DNA of 16,839 nucleotides from Desulfarculus sp. (lineage in GTDB: Bacteria > Desulfobacterota > Desulfarculia > Desulfarculales > Desulfarculaceae). Location of the stretch: NCBI GenBank assembly GCA_020216625.1, contig JAIUYB010000002.1, positions 1 to 16,839 on the forward strand, given 5' to 3'. Below, one piece after another: positions 6,490 to 16,839 of this stretch. A model generated the notes under the pieces. That model saw only the letters and a list, made by a program, of their open reading frames with translations. It searched no databases and had not been told where the DNA came from. Every line of letters starts with the position of its first letter. Within the stretch, counting starts at the first letter, position 1. The translations under genes and the position numbers were made by a program.

Positions 6490-7625
6490 TCGAGGCCATC
6501 CAGAGCTCGCTGCACTTCTTGATCTCGGGATTCGCGGCCCTGACCTGGCAGATGGCGGTCATGATCGCGGTGGGCTGCCTGCTGCTGTATCTGGGCATCG
6601 CCAAGGATTACGAGCCCCTGCTGCTTTTGCCCATCGGCTTCGGCGCGGTGTTGGTCAACCTGCCGCTGACCGGCATGATGGACGAGCATGGCCTGCTGCG
6701 TTTCTTTTATGACACCGGAGTGCTGACCGAGGTCTTCCCCTGCCTGATCTTCGTGGGCATCGGGGCCATGACCGACTTCCGGCCGCTGTTGACCCGGCCC
6801 AGCATCTTGCTCCTGGGCGCGGCCGGCCAGTTCGGCATCTTCCTCACCATCATCCTGGCCCTGGCCCTGGGCATGAGCCAGTTGGACGCGGTGGCGGTGG
6901 GCGTCATCGGCGCCTGCGACGGCCCCACCGCCATCTACGTCACCAGCCAGTACGCGCCCCACCTGCTGGGTCCGGTGTCGGTGGCGGCCTATTCCTACAT
7001 GTCCCTGGTGCCCCTGTTGCAGCCGCCGATCATGCGCGTCCTGACCACCGAGAAGGAGCGCAAGATCGTGATGAAGGCCACCAAGGAGAAGGTGAGCCAG
7101 ACCGTCTGCATCCTCTTCCCCATCGCGGTGACCATCGTCACCTGCCTGATCGCCCCCAAGGGCGCGCCGCTGATGGGCATGATCATGCTGGGCAACTTGA
7201 TGCGCGAGTCCGGGGTGGTCAGCCGCCTGGTGGGCGCGGCCGAGAACGAGATTCCCAACGTGGTCACCCTGCTCCTGGGCCTGTCCATCGGCGCCACCAT
7301 GCAGGCCGACAAGTTCCTGAACACCACCACCCTGTTGGTGCTGGGCCTGGGCATGCTGGCCATCATCCTGGACACGGCGATGGGCATCCTGTTCGGCAAG
7401 CTGATGTGCCTGGTCACCAAGGGCCAGGTCAACCCCCTGATCGGCGCGGCTGGAATCTCGGCCTATCCCATGGCCGCCCGGGTGGCTCAGGTCCAGGGAC
7501 AGCGCTACAACAAGCGCAATTACCTCCTGATGCACGCCATGGGGGCCAACACCGGGGGCCAGGTGGGCTCGGTGATGGCCGCCGGCATCATGCTATCCAT
7601 CCTCCAGGGCCTGGGCCTGGGCTAG
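6486..7625 (+). CDS. Na+-translocating decarboxylase beta subunit (OadB/GcdB/MmdB family)
   Basis: Integral membrane subunit that decarboxylates carboxybiotin and couples CO2 release to Na+ export. The 379-residue length matches GcdB/MmdB-type subunits. Family landmarks: LYLGIAKDYEPLLLLPIGFG (34-53), FVGIGAMTDFRPLL (89-102), IGACDGPTAIYVTSQ (141-155) with Asp145 equivalent by motif to the essential Asp203 of Klebsiella OadB, AAYSYMSLVPLLQPPIM (167-183) with Tyr171 equivalent to Tyr229, and GANTGGQVGS (353-362) in the conserved C-terminal ion-path helix. ATG overlaps the gamma gene stop. No carboxyltransferase alpha subunit or biotin carrier is present in the window, although both are needed for known enzymes. 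Whether the physiological substrate is glutaconyl-CoA, methylmalonyl-CoA or another cannot be told from the beta subunit; the following GctAB-like genes favour glutaconyl-CoA. Confidence 0.92.
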   Translation: MIEAIQSSLHFLISGFAALTWQMAVMIAVGCLLLYLGIAKDYEPLLLLPIGFGAVLVNLPLTGMMDEHGLLRFFYDTGVLTEVFPCLIFVGIGAMTDFRPLLTRPSILLLGAAGQFGIFLTIILALALGMSQLDAVAVGVIGACDGPTAIYVTSQYAPHLLGPVSVAAYSYMSLVPLLQPPIMRVLTTEKERKIVMKATKEKVSQTVCILFPIAVTIVTCLIAPKGAPLMGMIMLGNLMRESGVVSRLVGAAENEIPNVVTLLLGLSIGATMQADKFLNTTTLLVLGLGMLAIILDTAMGILFGKLMCLVTKGQVNPLIGAAGISAYPMAARVAQVQGQRYNKRNYLLMHAMGANTGGQVGSVMAAGIMLSILQGLGLG

Positions 7626-7657
7626 CCGGGGCCGCGGCCACCAACGAGAGTCACGTC

Positions 7658-8635
7658 ATGACAACACGCGACAACAAAAGCAAGCTGATGAGCGCCGAGG
7701 AGGCGGTGGGCCGTTTGGTCAAGGACGGCGATCTGGTGGCCCTGGGCGGCTTCACCGTCAGCCGCAACCCCATGACCCTGGCCCGCGAGATCATCCGCCA
7801 GGGTAAAAAGGATTTGCACTTGGCGGTGCATTCCCAGGGTCAGGCCATGGACCTGTTGGTGGGCGCGGGCTGCGTGCGCCGCCTGGAGATCGCCTATGGC
7901 GGCACCGGGCGTTTCGCCCCCACCTGCATCCGTTTCCGCCAAGCGGTGCAAAAGGGCCTGATCGAGATCGAGGATTATTCCAACTTCCAGATGAGCCTGC
8001 GCTTTTTGGCCGGTTCCCTCAATCTGCCCTTCATCCCCTGCCGCTCGGGAGTGGGCAGCGACATCCTTGAGAAATGGGGCTTTTCGGCCGAGGTCCGCTC
8101 CAGCGAGGCCAAGCTACCCATCCACAAAGCCCTGGTCAGCCCCAACCCCTTCAGCCCCCGGCAGGAGCCGGTGGTTTTTCTGCCGGCCCTGACCCCGGAC
8201 GTGGCCCTGGTCCATGTCCAATACGCCAGCGCCGACGGCATCACCCGGATCAAGGGCCTGAAGTTCCTGGACCAGGAGCAGGTGCGAGCCGCCAGCCGGG
8301 TCATCGTCTCTTGCGAGGAGGTCGTGCCGGCGGCGTTTTTGCGTCAGGACCCGGATCAAAACGCCTTCCCGCCCTTCTTGGTGGACGCGGTGGTCCACGC
8401 CCCCTTGGGTGCCCATCCCACCGCCTGCCACCTGTTCTACGACTACGACCCCCGCCATCTGAACATGTATCGCCAGCAGGCCGGCGCGGACGAGACATTC
8501 CATCAGTATCTGAAGGACTGGGTCTTCGACGCCCCGGACCAGGAAACCTACCTGGGCCAGGTGGGGGCGGTGGACCTGACCCGCATCCGGGCCAACACCC
8601 AGCTGGGCTACGCCCCCGGCCTGGACCGGCGCTAA
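7658..8635 (+). CDS. CoA-transferase subunit A, glutaconate CoA-transferase-like
   Basis: Alpha chain of a family I CoA-transferase that moves CoA from an acyl-CoA donor to a free carboxylate. ATG 7658 follows GAGAG with 7-base spacing; the product is 325 residues, close to Acidaminococcus GctA (about 320). It has the GctA-like opening DGDLVALGGFTVSRNPMTLAREIIRQG (split here across 21-47), PFIPCRSGVGSD near 125-137, and C-terminal features shared with GctA: DAVVHAPLGAHPTACHLFYDYD (split over about 246-268) and KDWVFDAPDQETYL (near 287-300). The gap to the beta-subunit gene upstream is 32 bases and to the B subunit 13 bases. Likely role: activate the dicarboxylate imported by the TRAP system. 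Similarity to GctA extends over the whole length as far as I can recall it; related enzymes act on other acids, so substrate stays open. Confidence 0.87.
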   Translation: MTTRDNKSKLMSAEEAVGRLVKDGDLVALGGFTVSRNPMTLAREIIRQGKKDLHLAVHSQGQAMDLLVGAGCVRRLEIAYGGTGRFAPTCIRFRQAVQKGLIEIEDYSNFQMSLRFLAGSLNLPFIPCRSGVGSDILEKWGFSAEVRSSEAKLPIHKALVSPNPFSPRQEPVVFLPALTPDVALVHVQYASADGITRIKGLKFLDQEQVRAASRVIVSCEEVVPAAFLRQDPDQNAFPPFLVDAVVHAPLGAHPTACHLFYDYDPRHLNMYRQQAGADETFHQYLKDWVFDAPDQETYLGQVGAVDLTRIRANTQLGYAPGLDRR

Positions 8636-8648
8636 AGGGAGGCCCGGC

Positions 8649-9425
8649 ATGAACCCAGCCTACACCAACAAGGAAATGATGGCCCTGGCCGCCGGCCGCC
8701 TGGTGGGCGACGGCGACATCCTTTTCGCCGGCACCGGCCTGTCCATGCTGGCCGCCACGGTGGCCAAGCGCATCCACGCCCCGGAGGCGGTGGTCTTCTT
8801 CGAAACCGGCGGCATCGACCCCGCCCTGGAGGAGCTGCCTCTGGCCGTGGCCGACCCCCGGGTGATGTCCGGCACCAGCCTCAACAGCGGCCTGATCGAG
8901 GCCTTCGCCATTCTGGGCCACCGCCGCCTGCGCACCATCTCCTTCCTGGGCGCGGCTCAGATCGACGCATACGGCAACATCAACTCCACCTGCCTGGGCG
9001 ACTACCACCGGCCCAAGGTGCGCTTCCCCGGCTCGGGCGGGGCCTGCGACGCCATGAGCCAGGCCCACGCCGTGATCCTGTTCATGCAGCACGAGCGCAA
9101 GCGTTTCGTGGACAAGCTCGACTACCAGACCAGCCCCGGCTGGCTGAGCGGCGGTGACGCGCGCGAGAAGGCCGGCCTTCAGCGCGGCGGACCCATGGCG
9201 GTGGTGACCAACCTTGGCGTATTGCGCTTTGACAATGAAACCAAGCGGATGTACCTGGACGAGTGCTTCCCCGGAGTCACCCCGGAGGAGGTCGCCGACA
9301 ACACCGCCTTCGCTCTGGACATCAGCCGGGCTGGCCAATCCGCCCCGCCTAGCCCGGCCGAACTGACCGCGCTGCGCGAGCAGGTCGACCCCCAACGTCT
9401 TATCCTAGGCCCCCTGCCAGCCTAA
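8649..9425 (+). CDS. CoA-transferase subunit B, glutaconate CoA-transferase-like
   Basis: Catalytic beta chain of the family I CoA-transferase, partner of the preceding subunit. The 258-residue length fits GctB (about 265). Glu52 in VVFFETGGID sits at the position of the GctB nucleophile Glu54, which forms the glutamyl-CoA thioester; the PGSGGACD segment (near 126-133) is the family's oxyanion/CoA-binding glycine stretch. RBS GGGAGG precedes ATG 8649 by a short spacer. It is the last gene of the cluster: the stop codon is followed within 30 bases by a strong intrinsic terminator. Likely forms an A2B2-type complex with subunit A in the cytoplasm. Chemistry is secure; the acid and CoA donor are inferred from context. 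Confidence 0.88.
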   Translation: MNPAYTNKEMMALAAGRLVGDGDILFAGTGLSMLAATVAKRIHAPEAVVFFETGGIDPALEELPLAVADPRVMSGTSLNSGLIEAFAILGHRRLRTISFLGAAQIDAYGNINSTCLGDYHRPKVRFPGSGGACDAMSQAHAVILFMQHERKRFVDKLDYQTSPGWLSGGDAREKAGLQRGGPMAVVTNLGVLRFDNETKRMYLDECFPGVTPEEVADNTAFALDISRAGQSAPPSPAELTALREQVDPQRLILGPLPA

Positions 9426-9450
9426 GCCCGAGCCCAACCAGTCGCACACG

Positions 9451-9493
9451 CCAGGGCCGATGGGAGCTATCCTGCCATCGGCCCTGGCTTTTT
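9451..9493 (+). terminator. Strong Rho-independent terminator of the TRAP/CoA-transferase cluster
   Basis: CCAGGGCCGATGG (9451-9463) and CCATCGGCCCTGG (9475-9487) form a perfect 13-bp stem with an 11-base loop, followed by CTTTTT (9488-9493). It lies 25 bases after the CoA-transferase B stop codon. The opposite strand has no T-run, so it acts on plus-strand transcription only. Confidence 0.92.
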
Positions 9494-9494
9494 C

Positions 9495-9864
9495 GTCCCT
9501 GCACCAGCGTTCCTGGCCCGGCTGAGGACAGCAACCCGCATTCCATCGCCCCGAATGACCGCGCAGGATCACTTATCTCAGGCTTAACGTGATGAAAAAT
9601 CTTTCCTGCTGGTTATAACTGCTTTTTCAGTGATGGGGCGCTTCGCGGGCCGGCATCCAGGCCAGGCTCGGGTGGACCAAGCGGCCATCCGCGCCGAGGA
9701 TGAGGTGTCTGCCGCCAACCGCGGCTTCAATCCGTGGTTTTGCGGCTGGACCTACGCTTTGGGGTGGGAGTCCACCCAGGCCAAGGAGGTTTGGTGAAAG
9801 ATTGGCGGCAGCCGCCCCGGGTCCGGGGCTACGGACTTGGCCCAGACGCGGCCTGGGCGGGGGA
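9495..9864. other. Intergenic region between converging transcription units, no convincing gene
   Basis: This gap separates the plus-strand cluster from the minus-strand hybrid kinase gene. A low-GC patch at 9589-9635 holds nested inverted repeats. A 54-codon plus-strand frame (9633-9797) and an overlapping minus-strand frame (9627-9884) exist but have no ribosome site or family resemblance. Several short GC hairpins near 9800-9860 could end kinase transcription on the minus strand (for example GGCGGCTGCCGCC then AATCTTTC), but none is a textbook terminator. Confidence 0.5.
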
Positions 9865-14175
<4,311 letters not shown>

Positions 14176-14449
14176 GCTTTCACCCACCCCAAGTGGAGGA
14201 TCATTTCACCTCGAATGGCTTCGGCCGCTTTCAAGCAGGAGGCCCCAGGGAGGCAGCCGGGTTCTGCCTTGACCACCGCTCGTCCAGCGCTACTGGCCGA
14301 CGGCCTCCCCGCGAGGCGGTTCGGCCACGCAAGACGGGTGCCCGGTCAGGCCGCTGGGGATTCGCGTTCGCCAGGGAGGGAACCGGATCGACGAGAATAG
14401 CCTCGTCCTTAAGGAGAAACGCATCGCCGGGCGGCACCATCCCCCCGAA

Positions 14450-14480
14450 TACCCTACGTTCTTCATATCATGATAGGGTA
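14450..14480. promoter_or_regulatory. Inverted repeat upstream of the hybrid kinase, possible operator
   Basis: TACCCTA (14450-14456) and TAGGGTA (14474-14480) are perfect reverse complements 17 bases apart, and the overlapping TATCATGATA (14466-14475) is itself a perfect 10-base palindrome. The patch is AT-rich in a GC-rich neighbourhood and lies about 275 bp upstream of the kinase start. It could be an operator or an RNA hairpin; function is inferred. Confidence 0.4.
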
Positions 14481-14572
14481 CGCGCTTTCGGCTTGTCCAT
14501 GCCTAAAGGTCCGGGCTTCATAACCCCGTTCCCCGGCTGGCAATGTCGGGCGCGTGGCCGCGGTGAAGGCTG

Positions 14573-14610
14573 GTGGAAAGAGACGCGGGGACGGCCCTGG
14601 CCGCCCCCGC
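14573..14610 (-). terminator. Probable terminator of the acyl-CoA dehydrogenase gene
   Basis: Read on the minus strand, GCGGGGGCGGCC and GGCCGTCCCCGC form a near-perfect 12-bp GC stem (one G-U pair, 2-base apex that would open to a larger loop) about 80 bases after the dehydrogenase stop. The tail GTCTCTTTCC is only moderately U-rich, so termination may be partial. Confidence 0.55.
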
Positions 14611-14688
14611 GATTTTGGGGAATCCTGGTCTGACCGCTGGGAAGGCGTGACCGTCTCCCTGCCCCGCCGGCGCCGCCTCGCGGGCCGG

Positions 14689-16509
14689 TTAGAAGGCCTC
14701 CTCGGGAATCTCCAGGGCCGAGAGGTCCTCTTGCTGCAAAGCCAGATGGCGAGAGAACACGTTGGTCAAGATGTTGCGGCAGAAGAACTTGGCCGAGGCG
14801 ATCTTGCCGCGATAGAAGACGCCGTCGCCCGAGGCCGGGTCCACGCCCGCCAGCTTCTCCCGGGCGATCAGCCCCTGCTCCAGCATCAGCCGGGCCAGCA
14901 TCATCTCGGCCAGACACTCCAGGAAGCGGGTGGAGTACATGGGCACCAGGGAGGCCCGGCCGCTGGAGAAATACTGCAGGAAACGTTTCGCGAAGTCTCC
15001 CGCCACCCCCACGGCCTTCTCCAGCAGGCCGAAGTCGGCCGCGAAATCCGGGTCGGCGGCGTTGGCCTTGGCGAATTTGATGGTCTCGCCCAAGAGGGTC
15101 TGGAAGGGCTGGCCGCCGTCCAGGCCCAGCTTGCGCCCCACCAGGTCCAGGGACTGGATGTAGTTGGTGCCTTCCCAGATGGAGAGGATCTTGATGTCGC
15201 GCGCGGCCTGCTCCACCGGGAAATCGCTGCAATAGCCAGAGCCGCCAAAGACCTGGATGGCGTCGCGGGTGAGGTTGTAGCCGAAGTCGGTGTGGTAGGC
15301 CTTGACCAGGGGGGTCAACAGCTCCACGCGGGCCCCGGCCTGCTTGCGCACCTCGGGGTCGGGATCGGACTCGGCGATGTCCATGTTCACCAAAAGATAG
15401 GCCAGGAAAGCGCGCATGGCCTCGGTGCCGGCCTTGAGGTTCATCAGCATCCGGCGCACGTCCTCGTGCTGCACGATGGGCACCGCCGCGCCGTGGCGCT
15501 GGGTCAGGGGCGCGCCCTGGACCCGCTCCTTGGCGTAGATCCGGGCCGCGTCGTAGGCGTTGGTGGCGATGCCGGTGGCCTGCACCCCGCAGCCGATGCG
15601 AGCGCCGTTCATCATCTGGAACATCTTGGCCATGCCGCTGTGGGGCTCGCCCAAGAGGATGCCCCGACAGCCGCCCTTCTCGCCAAAACTCAGCGAGCAG
15701 GTGCTGGAACCGTGGATGCCCATCTTGTGCTCGATGCCGGTGCAAAAGACATCGTTGGGCTCGCCCAGGCTGCCGTCCTCATTGACCCAGATTTTCGGAA
15801 CGATGAATAGGCTGACGCCCTTGGTGCCGGCCGGACCGCCCTCGATGCGGGCCAACACCATGTGGATGATGTTCTCGGTCAGGTCGTGCTCGCCGCAGGT
15901 GATGAAGCGCTTGCCGCCCTCGATCTTGTAGATTCGGGGGTCGCCGGGGTCGACGCCGGGAATGGCCCGGGTGCGCAGGGCGCCCACGTCCGAACCGGCG
16001 TCGGCCTCGGTCAGGCACATGGTGCCGGACCACCGTCCGGAGTACATCGGCTCGACGAACCGGGCCTTGTCGTCCTCGGTGCCAAAGGCCTCGATCAGCT
16101 CGCCCGCGCCCAGGGTCAGCCCGGTGTAGGTCATCATGGCCATGTTGGCGCAGTTGAAGATCTCGTTGACCAGACCGCCCACCACCGCGGGCAGGCCCTG
16201 GCCGCCGAACTCGGGGCTGCAGACCGCGGCCAGCCAGCCATTCTCGGTCAGGACCTTCCAGGACTCCTTCCAGAGATCGGGCGTGGTGACCGCGCCGTCG
16301 GCGTAGGAGCAGCCGATGCGGTCGCCATCCTGGAGGCCGGGGCCAAGCACCTCGCGCCCGACCTTTTGGGCCTCGTCGATGATCATCGCCAGATCATCGA
16401 CCGTGAAATCCTGGAAGCGCTCATACTTGAGGAGACGGTCGACCTTGAGGTGCTCGAAGAGCACGAACTTGGTGTCGCGGGTGTCGCGGCGGAAGTAATT
16501 GACGCCCAT
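14689..16509 (-). CDS. Acyl-CoA dehydrogenase, long (about 600-residue) subfamily
   Basis: FAD enzyme that introduces the alpha,beta double bond into an acyl-CoA and passes electrons to an electron-transfer flavoprotein. The 606 residues exceed the usual 380-400 because of an N-terminal cap (about 1-40) and a C-terminal extension (about 460-600), as in the DmdC-like/AcdA-type group. Visible motifs: FAD/substrate segment MCLTEADAGSDVGALRT (164-180), the middle-domain KMGIHGSSTCSLSF (262-275), RDAIQVFGGSGYCSDFPVEQ (415-434), and IWEGTNYIQ (444-452), where Glu446 aligns with the catalytic base of medium-chain dehydrogenases. ATG 16509 has GGGAG upstream at suitable spacing. It is transcribed alone as far as the window shows. 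Substrate is not predictable; a link to the glutaryl/glutaconyl-CoA route is possible but unsupported, because known glutaryl-CoA dehydrogenases are shorter. Confidence 0.92.
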   Translation of the reverse strand: MGVNYFRRDTRDTKFVLFEHLKVDRLLKYERFQDFTVDDLAMIIDEAQKVGREVLGPGLQDGDRIGCSYADGAVTTPDLWKESWKVLTENGWLAAVCSPEFGGQGLPAVVGGLVNEIFNCANMAMMTYTGLTLGAGELIEAFGTEDDKARFVEPMYSGRWSGTMCLTEADAGSDVGALRTRAIPGVDPGDPRIYKIEGGKRFITCGEHDLTENIIHMVLARIEGGPAGTKGVSLFIVPKIWVNEDGSLGEPNDVFCTGIEHKMGIHGSSTCSLSFGEKGGCRGILLGEPHSGMAKMFQMMNGARIGCGVQATGIATNAYDAARIYAKERVQGAPLTQRHGAAVPIVQHEDVRRMLMNLKAGTEAMRAFLAYLLVNMDIAESDPDPEVRKQAGARVELLTPLVKAYHTDFGYNLTRDAIQVFGGSGYCSDFPVEQAARDIKILSIWEGTNYIQSLDLVGRKLGLDGGQPFQTLLGETIKFAKANAADPDFAADFGLLEKAVGVAGDFAKRFLQYFSSGRASLVPMYSTRFLECLAEMMLARLMLEQGLIAREKLAGVDPASGDGVFYRGKIASAKFFCRNILTNVFSRHLALQQEDLSALEIPEEAF

Positions 16510-16839
16510 GGTTTTTCTCCCGGCTTTTCTAGCAGTTGGCGGACGGCTGGCCCGCGTGACGGGTCGGCGGATTAATATCTAGCGTAACTCAACATTGAAT
16601 GTTGATTCATGGTATATGATTATCTTCCAACTTGCCAGGTTTATTATTTATTTTATACATTAACAATATGATGCCGTGTCGCTGGCGCTCTGCAACGGAA
16701 GGCAAATGGCGCCGCCCATCCCGCCCCAGCCCGCCCGTGCCGAACCCAGGCCGGCGGAATAACGGGAGCCGGAGATGCACTCCCGCCCCCGTGGTTTTCC
16801 ACGCCCATCGCGTCTAGGGCCCGGTGTCAGAGCCCCAGG
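16510..16839. other. Intergenic region upstream of the acyl-CoA dehydrogenase
   Basis: No gene is supported here. Bases about 16570-16672 are strikingly AT-rich compared with the rest of the window and probably hold the minus-strand promoter of the dehydrogenase plus an operator (16589-16605). The distal part, 16673-16839, is GC-rich with a small hairpin CGTGGTTTTCCACG (16790-16803) and no convincing reading frame. Confidence 0.5.
16589..16605. promoter_or_regulatory. Putative operator of the acyl-CoA dehydrogenase gene
   Basis: TCAACATT-G-AATGTTGA is a perfect 8+8 inverted repeat around a single central base, 80-96 bp upstream of the dehydrogenase ATG and inside the AT-rich promoter region. 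On the minus strand a weak -35/-10-like pair (TTCAAT within the repeat, TATTAAT about 16 bases later) would be overlapped by it, suggesting repression. TetR-family regulators of fatty-acid genes use sites of this kind, but no regulator gene is in the window. Confidence 0.5.

Larger units (their letters stand above)
14176..14688. other. Intergenic region upstream of the hybrid kinase gene
   Basis: About 510 bases lie between the minus-strand dehydrogenase stop and the kinase start. They hold a dehydrogenase terminator candidate (14573-14610) and an inverted-repeat element (14450-14480). Open frames on both strands (for example minus 14231-14440) show no third-position GC bias and no family match I can support. 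No clear -10/-35 promoter for the kinase is visible. Confidence 0.5.

Noticed and set aside
9633..9797. 54-residue plus-strand reading frame containing NRGFNPWFCGWTYALGW
   Set aside because: No ribosome binding site, no recognisable family, and an equally long open frame on the opposite strand; could be a decayed gene fragment but not supportable.
14231..14440. 69-residue minus-strand frame starting MVPPGDAFLLKDEAILVDP, faintly like the first strands of a metallo-beta-lactamase fold
   Set aside because: The resemblance covers only about 20 residues, the HxHxD motif is absent and the rest has no coding bias.
14410..14446. Minus-strand GGGGATGGTGCCGCCC resembling the opening of a fluoride riboswitch
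   Set aside because: The rest of the aptamer (matching pseudoknot partners and second stem) is not found in the expected following bases, and the downstream gene is a kinase rather than a fluoride exporter.
16632..16817. 61-residue plus-strand frame near the window end
   Set aside because: Short, Arg/Pro-rich in its second half, no ribosome site, and its first half lies within the AT-rich promoter region.

Overview
The window is GC-rich (visibly above 60% in coding DNA) and densely packed. It encodes anaerobe-type carboxylic-acid metabolism, sigma-54 control and large multidomain sensor kinases. These traits together suggest a chromosomal segment of an anaerobic Desulfobacterota ('deltaproteobacterial') organism; this is an inference from gene content, with no rRNA or marker gene to confirm it. 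No mobile element, tRNA, rRNA or CRISPR array is visible.

Layout. Bases 2-2387: a DctB-like sensor histidine kinase (5' end outside the window) overlapping a DctD-like sigma-54 response regulator. Bases 2387-2511: two related palindromes 33 bp apart, then a -24/-12 sigma-54 promoter. Bases 2756-9425: a seven-gene same-strand cluster made of a TAXI-type TRAP solute-binding protein with a Tat signal, a DUF1850 protein, a fused TRAP permease, a 53-residue OadG-like gamma subunit, an OadB/GcdB-type Na+-pumping decarboxylase beta subunit, and glutaconate-CoA-transferase-like A and B subunits. The cluster ends in a strong intrinsic terminator (9451-9493). Bases 9495-9864 hold no convincing gene. 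Bases 9865-14175 (minus): a 1436-residue hybrid sensor kinase with sensor, three PAS, HisKA, HATPase, two receiver and Hpt domains. Bases 14176-14688: intergenic, with a hairpin terminator and an inverted repeat. Bases 14689-16509 (minus): a 606-residue acyl-CoA dehydrogenase. Bases 16510-16839: intergenic, with an AT-rich stretch carrying a perfect 8+8 inverted repeat.

How it may work together (inference). The DctBD-like pair senses an external carboxylate and activates the sigma-54 promoter from the tandem palindromes. The TAXI-TRAP system takes up a dicarboxylate, probably driven by Na+. The GctAB-like CoA-transferase activates it to a CoA thioester. The beta and gamma subunits are membrane parts of a biotin-dependent decarboxylase that exports Na+ while removing CO2. 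A C5 dicarboxylate (glutarate, glutaconate or 2-hydroxyglutarate, via glutaconyl-CoA) is the best single guess because GctAB and GcdB meet at glutaconyl-CoA. The carboxyltransferase alpha subunit and biotin carrier are not in the window, so they must lie elsewhere or the beta/gamma pair does something else. The acyl-CoA dehydrogenase and the hybrid kinase are on the other strand and may be independent.
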